A DNA stretch of 64,000 nt from positions 620,001 to 684,000 of the forward strand of contig NZ_CP132333.1 of assembly GCF_030758935.1 (NCBI RefSeq). The letters are read 5' to 3'. The stretch is from Geothrix sp. PMB-07. GTDB lineage: Bacteria > Acidobacteriota > Holophagae > Holophagales > Holophagaceae. The notes beneath the pieces are model-generated. The model had not been told where the DNA came from and searched no databases. It saw only the letters and a program-made list of their open reading frames with translations. The translations under genes were made by a program, and so were the position numbers. Positions 60,908 to 64,000 of the stretch are shown here, piece after piece. The first letter of the stretch is position 1; the number at the start of each line of letters is the position of its first letter.

Positions 60908-60955
60908 GGCTGGAGCGGCCACCTTTTGTATGATCAGGGGAGGACGGGAGCTCGC

Positions 60956-61486
60956 ATGGCCGAAGAGAAAAAAGAACCCTGGCTGAACCTGCTGGCCCTC
61001 ACGACGGTGATTCTGGCCGTCTGCGCGACGCTGGCCACCTTCAAGGGGGGCGGTTATTCCACGAAGACGGTGTTGAGCCAGGCGCAGGCTTCGGACGAGT
61101 GGGCGCATTACCAGGCCAAGGGCATCAAGGGGAACCTCTACGAAGTGGAGGCCATGCGCCTGAAGCGGGAGATCGAGCTGGCGCCGAAAGCCTCCAAGGA
61201 GGTGCTGGAGAAGAGCCTGGCTGATGTGGAAAAGAAGGTCGCCAAGTACGAAGGCGAAAAGGCCGAGATTGACAAGACGGCGCGCGGCTATGAGGCGGCC
61301 AAGGCCGAAGCGCAGAAGCACGGTGCACCCTTTGGCTTGGCCGTGATCTTCCTGCAAATCGCCATCCTGCTTTCCTCCATCGCGGCCCTGATGAAGAAGC
61401 AGCCTGTCTACTGGGCGGGTCTCGTGGTGGGTGTGGTGGGGCTCGTCTACTTCGCCAACGGCTTCTTCCTGTTCTTCCGCGTCTGA
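60956..61486 (+). CDS. DUF4337 membrane protein
   Basis: 176 residues from ATG 60956 (GGGAG upstream). N-terminal TM (NLLALTTVILAVCATLATFKGGGYS), a charged helical/coiled-coil region with SQAQASDEWAHYQAKGIKGNLYEVEAM (the DUF4337 signature), and two C-terminal TMs (FGLAVIFLQIAILLSSIAALM, WAGLVVGVVGLVYFANGFFLF). Function unknown. Its stop overlaps the Nudix start (TGATG). Confidence 0.85.
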   Translation: MAEEKKEPWLNLLALTTVILAVCATLATFKGGGYSTKTVLSQAQASDEWAHYQAKGIKGNLYEVEAMRLKREIELAPKASKEVLEKSLADVEKKVAKYEGEKAEIDKTARGYEAAKAEAQKHGAPFGLAVIFLQIAILLSSIAALMKKQPVYWAGLVVGVVGLVYFANGFFLFFRV

Positions 61487-61929
61487 TGTGGGCGCTCACC
61501 GTTGCCGCCATCATCGAGCGTGAAGGCCACTTCCTTTTTGTAGAAGAGCCCGACAAGGTCACGGGCTTGCCCGTCATCAATCAGCCCGCGGGCCACGTGG
61601 AGCCCGGCGAAGCCTTGCTGGACGCCGTGCGCCGCGAGGTGCACGAGGAGACCGGCCTGGCCTTCACGCCCGAAGCCATTGTGGGGATCTACCCCTTGCT
61701 GGCCGCCAACGGGAAGGACTACCTCCGCGTGTGTTTCTGGGGCACTGTGCCGGAAGGGGCAAACGCCGCACCCCAGGATGCCGACATCCTCCGCTGCCAC
61801 TGGCTCACCCGCGAGGAACTGAGGAGGGCCGCTCTGCGCTCGGGCTGGGTGCTGGGCTGCCTCGATGATGCCCTGGCCGGACGTCGCTTCCCGCTGGAGC
61901 TGGTGGCCAATATCCGCGTCGAACGCTGA
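61486..61929 (+). CDS. Nudix hydrolase
   Basis: 147 residues. Nudix box G-x5-E-x7-REVHEETG-x (GHVEPGEALLDAVRREVHEETGL, about 40-62) is complete with all metal-binding Glu residues. The N-terminus (VAAIIEREGHFLFVEE) and the CHWLTREEL segment resemble the NudJ/phosphatase-like group that acts on nucleotide pyrophosphates or thiamine pyrophosphate precursors. Coupled to the DUF4337 gene; convergent with the DUF4199 gene. Confidence 0.88.
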   Translation: MWALTVAAIIEREGHFLFVEEPDKVTGLPVINQPAGHVEPGEALLDAVRREVHEETGLAFTPEAIVGIYPLLAANGKDYLRVCFWGTVPEGANAAPQDADILRCHWLTREELRRAALRSGWVLGCLDDALAGRRFPLELVANIRVER

Positions 61930-61930
61930 A

Positions 61931-62407
61931 TCACTTCTTTCGCAGCCAGATGGCGCCGACCACGGAGGTGAGGAAGCCCGTCACCATGGTGCCGATGGCG
62001 CCGGCCATGGCGCTGGCGCGGGGCGTCTGCATGGCGGCGCCGGCCTTGACGGCGGCTTCGATCTGTTCGGCGCCGAGGCCCTGCTTGGCCATCATCGCGC
62101 GGCCCAGAGCCTCGATGTCCTGGAAGTAGTGGGGGAAGACCACGGTGGTGAAGAGGATGCTGCCCCAGTAGATGAGGATCGAAGCCAGCAGGGAGATGCT
62201 CACGCCGTTCCACACCTGGCGGCCGTAACCGCTGACGGGGGCCAGACCGCGGAGGGCCCAGACCAGGATGCCGATCTGCAGAGGCACCACCAGCCAGAAC
62301 AGGAAGAGCAGGCTGGGATTCTTGTACCAGCCGGTGAAGCCCATGACGAAGGTCCAGGCAGCCACGGAAAGCCCGAGGATCAGACCGGCGCGGAGGGTGG
62401 GATGCAT
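61931..62407 (-). CDS. DUF4199-like membrane protein
   Basis: 158 residues with four hydrophobic segments: LRAGLILGLSVAAWTFVMGFTGWY, LFLFWLVVPLQIGILVWAL, VSISLLASILIYWGSILFTTVVFP and AGAIGTMVTGFLTSVVGAIWL. The Y-F-x-D-I-x-A-x-G loop and overall plan match DUF4199. Function unknown. It lies 8 bp downstream of the SDR gene on the same strand, so probably cotranscribed; its stop is 1 bp from the Nudix stop on the other strand. Confidence 0.7.
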   Translation of the reverse strand: MHPTLRAGLILGLSVAAWTFVMGFTGWYKNPSLLFLFWLVVPLQIGILVWALRGLAPVSGYGRQVWNGVSISLLASILIYWGSILFTTVVFPHYFQDIEALGRAMMAKQGLGAEQIEAAVKAGAAMQTPRASAMAGAIGTMVTGFLTSVVGAIWLRKK

Positions 62408-62414
62408 GGGAACC

Positions 62415-63158
62415 TCAGAAGACGTGGATGCCGCCGTTCACGGGCAGGGTGGCGCCGGTGACGAAGCCCGACTGGAGGAGGCCGACGACGGCCTGGGCCA
62501 CGTCTTCAGCCTGGCCATTGCGGCGCAGAGGCGTGTGGTCGGCGGTGGCCTGCTTGTGCTTCTCCGGCAGGTGCGCGGTGGCATCCGTCTCGGTGAGGCC
62601 CGGGGCCACGGCATTCACGCGGATGCCCATGGGGCCCAGTTCGCAGGCCAAGGCGCGCACGAAGCCCTCCAGGCCCGCCTTCGCGGCGCTGTGGGCGCAG
62701 AAACCCCAGCCGGGGTGGCGGGCCAGGCCGCTGGTGATGGCCACGATGGCGCCATCCTTCCGGGCCAGCATCTGCGGCAGCACGGCCTGGCAGCCGTGAA
62801 AGGCGGCCCCCAGCTCGCCGGTGAGCTTGGCCTCGAAGGCCTGCCAGGGGTACTGGGCGAAGGCGGCCATGGGAAAACCGATGGAGGCGTTGAGCACCAG
62901 GATGCCGATGGGCCCCAGCTGGGCCTGCACGGTGGCGGCCATGGCCTCGAGCTGGGCGCGATCCCGGGCATCGGCTTTCACGGCCAAGGCGCGGCCACCG
63001 GTTGCAATGATGTCATCCACCACCGCGTGAGCCGCAGCCTCGGAGCCGAAGTAGTTCACGGCCACGGCCACGCCTTGCGCGGCCAGAGCCTTGGCCACGG
63101 CTGCGCCGATGCCGCGACTGGCTCCGGTGACGAGGGCGACTTGGCCAGCGAGGGACAT
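62415..63158 (-). CDS. Short-chain dehydrogenase/reductase (FabG-like) with His in place of catalytic Tyr
   Basis: Start ATG 63158 (AAGGAG upstream), 247 residues. Rossmann motif TGASRGIGAA (11-20), LVLNASIG (the NNAG position) and Ser143 (ITSGLA) are present. The catalytic Y-x-x-x-K reads H156-S-A-A-K160, so the expected Tyr is a His (codon CAC) at exactly the FabG spacing (13 and 4). The C-terminal VNAVAPGLTETDAT and LPVNGGIHVF follow the SDR pattern. It may have altered chemistry, be a binding protein, or be inactive. Confidence 0.85.
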   Translation of the reverse strand: MSLAGQVALVTGASRGIGAAVAKALAAQGVAVAVNYFGSEAAAHAVVDDIIATGGRALAVKADARDRAQLEAMAATVQAQLGPIGILVLNASIGFPMAAFAQYPWQAFEAKLTGELGAAFHGCQAVLPQMLARKDGAIVAITSGLARHPGWGFCAHSAAKAGLEGFVRALACELGPMGIRVNAVAPGLTETDATAHLPEKHKQATADHTPLRRNGQAEDVAQAVVGLLQSGFVTGATLPVNGGIHVF

Positions 63159-63208
63159 GGGCGGCTCCTTGGGATCGGCTCCGATTCTGCGCCGGAGAAG
63201 CGCAGGCC

Positions 63209-63709
63209 TCAAGCCTCGCCCAGCTCCGCGATGGACATGCCTTGGGTGGCGCCAGCCTCGCCGGTGAGCGCTCGGCGCAGGTAGCCCGCCTGGCCCAGAT
63301 GGAAGGCGAGGTGCGTGGCGAGATGCAAAAGGAAGCGGCTTGTGGGGGGACGCAGGCCGTAGAGTTCCTGGGGGAAGGGGGCTTCCAGCTGATCCGGGGC
63401 CAGGGCCGCCAGACCCGTTTCCAGCTCCCGCAGGGCCGTGGCGAGCAGGGCCGCCACCTCGGCGCGCGTGCCTTCCCGTTGGGCGAATTCCTGATCGCGC
63501 TGGCGCACGTAACCGGTGGCGCCAAAGACCGCCCCGAGGAAGTGGCGCAGGTTGCCCGTCACATGCAGGGCCAGGTTGCCCGCGCTGTTTCTGATGCCCG
63601 GTACGGCGCGCCAGAGCGAGGTGTCGTCAGGGAAGCTCTCCACCTCGCGGATGAAGCAGCGGAGGTCGCGGCGCAACAGGATGAGGAGATCGGCGGTGAA
63701 GGGGGTCAT
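63209..63709 (-). CDS. DinB-family (DUF1572-like) putative metal-dependent protein
   Basis: 166 residues from ATG 63709. Four-helix bundle pattern with His residues in conserved positions: GNLALHVTGNLRHFLGAVFG (helix 2) and LHLATHLAFHLGQAGYLRRALTG (helix 4). Two or three of these His would ligate a divalent metal, as in DinB/YfiT proteins. Such proteins act as thiol-dependent transferases or stress proteins. Substrate unknown. It ends about 50 bp upstream of the SDR start on the same strand. Confidence 0.8.
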   Translation of the reverse strand: MTPFTADLLILLRRDLRCFIREVESFPDDTSLWRAVPGIRNSAGNLALHVTGNLRHFLGAVFGATGYVRQRDQEFAQREGTRAEVAALLATALRELETGLAALAPDQLEAPFPQELYGLRPPTSRFLLHLATHLAFHLGQAGYLRRALTGEAGATQGMSIAELGEA

Positions 63710-63735
63710 GGGCACTCCATCAGGACATGATCTTT

Positions 63736-63848
63736 GCCACAGATGAACATAGATGAACACGGATGGAAACCTGAGAGCCTTGATCCGTGTTCACCCCCCC
63801 GCCAACGCATGCGCTGGCGGGGACCTTACGTCGTGTTCATCCGTGGCT
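63736..63848. repeat. Nested palindromic intergenic element
   Basis: Three nested inverted repeats share one centre. Outer: GCCACAGATGAACA (63736-63749) with TGTTCATCCGTGGC (63835-63848), one mismatch. Separate inner hairpin: TGAACACGGAT (63754-63764) with ATCCGTGTTCA (63783-63793). Core: CCCCGCCA...TGGCGGGG around 63796-63822. The GATGAACACGGAT motif type is widespread as a dispersed intergenic repeat in several phyla. It separates divergent genes. Confidence 0.55.
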
Positions 63849-63860
63849 TATTCTCAAGCC

Positions 63861-64000
63861 ATGGACCTTCAAGCGCTACTCGATGACATCGCCCGCGAGG
63901 CGGCCCCCTTTGCGGCGCAGGGCAAGGTGGCGGACTACATTCCGGCCCTGGCAGCGGTGGATTCGGCCCAGTTCGGCATCGCCCTGGCCACGGTGGAGGG
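63861..64000 (+). CDS. glsA: Glutaminase, N-terminal fragment (3' end outside window)
   Basis: Forty-six codons are visible from ATG 63861: [45 protein letters not shown]. The [10 protein letters not shown] motif is characteristic of the beta-lactamase-like glutaminase family, which converts glutamine to glutamate and ammonia. The catalytic Ser-x-x-Lys lies beyond the window edge, so integrity cannot be judged. Confidence 0.8.
   Translation, partial: MDLQALLDDIAREAAPFAAQGKVADYIPALAAVDSAQFGIALATVE

Overview
The window is a high-GC, gene-dense bacterial chromosome segment. Domain content suggests Acidobacteriota, probably a Holophagae/Geothrix-like organism. This is inferred from a TonB-dependent receptor with an N-terminal carboxypeptidase-regulatory domain, a very large OmpB/MofA-like multicopper oxidase, DUF4337 and DUF4199 proteins and an SAH riboswitch upstream of ahcY. 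No rRNA or other phylogenetic marker is present, so the assignment is tentative.

Layout: (1) 1-2056, the 3' end of a retropepsin-like protein gene and an esterase. (2) 2122-2387, two divergent tRNA-Ser genes. (3) About 2498-21197, a Mu/D3112-type transposable siphoprophage of about 18.7 kb, roughly half normal size. It keeps the repressor, a Ner-like regulator, the DDE transposase, part of the MuB ATPase, early genes, the tape measure and the tail-tip/fibre block. It lacks lysis, terminase, portal, capsid and tail-tube genes. Repeats that look like transposase-binding sites lie at both ends, oriented inward. (4) 21422-26049, an outer-membrane operon (barrel, TonB receptor, barrel) read leftward and divergent from a LysR regulator. 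(5) 26493-35130, a mannose locus: GH92 alpha-mannosidase, MFS importer, ROK sugar kinase and a stand-alone cupin mannose-6-phosphate isomerase, with a second GH92 gene convergent to them. (6) 35547-39283, a translationally coupled GT4 glycosyltransferase and GH130 mannoside phosphorylase/hydrolase pair.

(7) 39304-51866 is a copper/electron-transfer region. A leftward NosL-ABC transporter operon is divergent from genes for an SCO copper chaperone, a cytochrome c fused to a periplasmic-binding domain, a seven-repeat Kelch lipoprotein and a 1495-residue multicopper oxidase. (8) 52032-54501, a NarL-type response regulator and a NarX-like kinase encoded tail to tail with overlapping 3' ends. Inverted heptamers in 7-2-7 arrangement (TGGGGAG-AA-CTCCCCA type) occur upstream of nosL/SCO, of the multicopper oxidase and of a barrel gene at 55.8 kb, so this two-component system may control a local regulon. 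(9) 54525-57819, an FKBP lipoprotein, an outer-membrane barrel and an operon comEA-like / pseudopilin / leaderless pseudopilin paralogue / radC. (10) 57820-59692, an unusually AT-rich spacer with a perfect 16-bp inverted repeat, then promoter, SAH riboswitch, ahcY and terminator. (11) 59738-64000, housekeeping and small genes: trypsin-like protease, DUF4337, Nudix, DUF4199, an SDR with an altered catalytic residue, DinB, a palindromic repeat element and the start of glutaminase.

The strongest leads are the 7-2-7 site set around the copper/electron-transfer genes, the cytochrome c-binding-protein fusion, the doubly deleted transposable prophage and the AT-rich palindrome ahead of ahcY.
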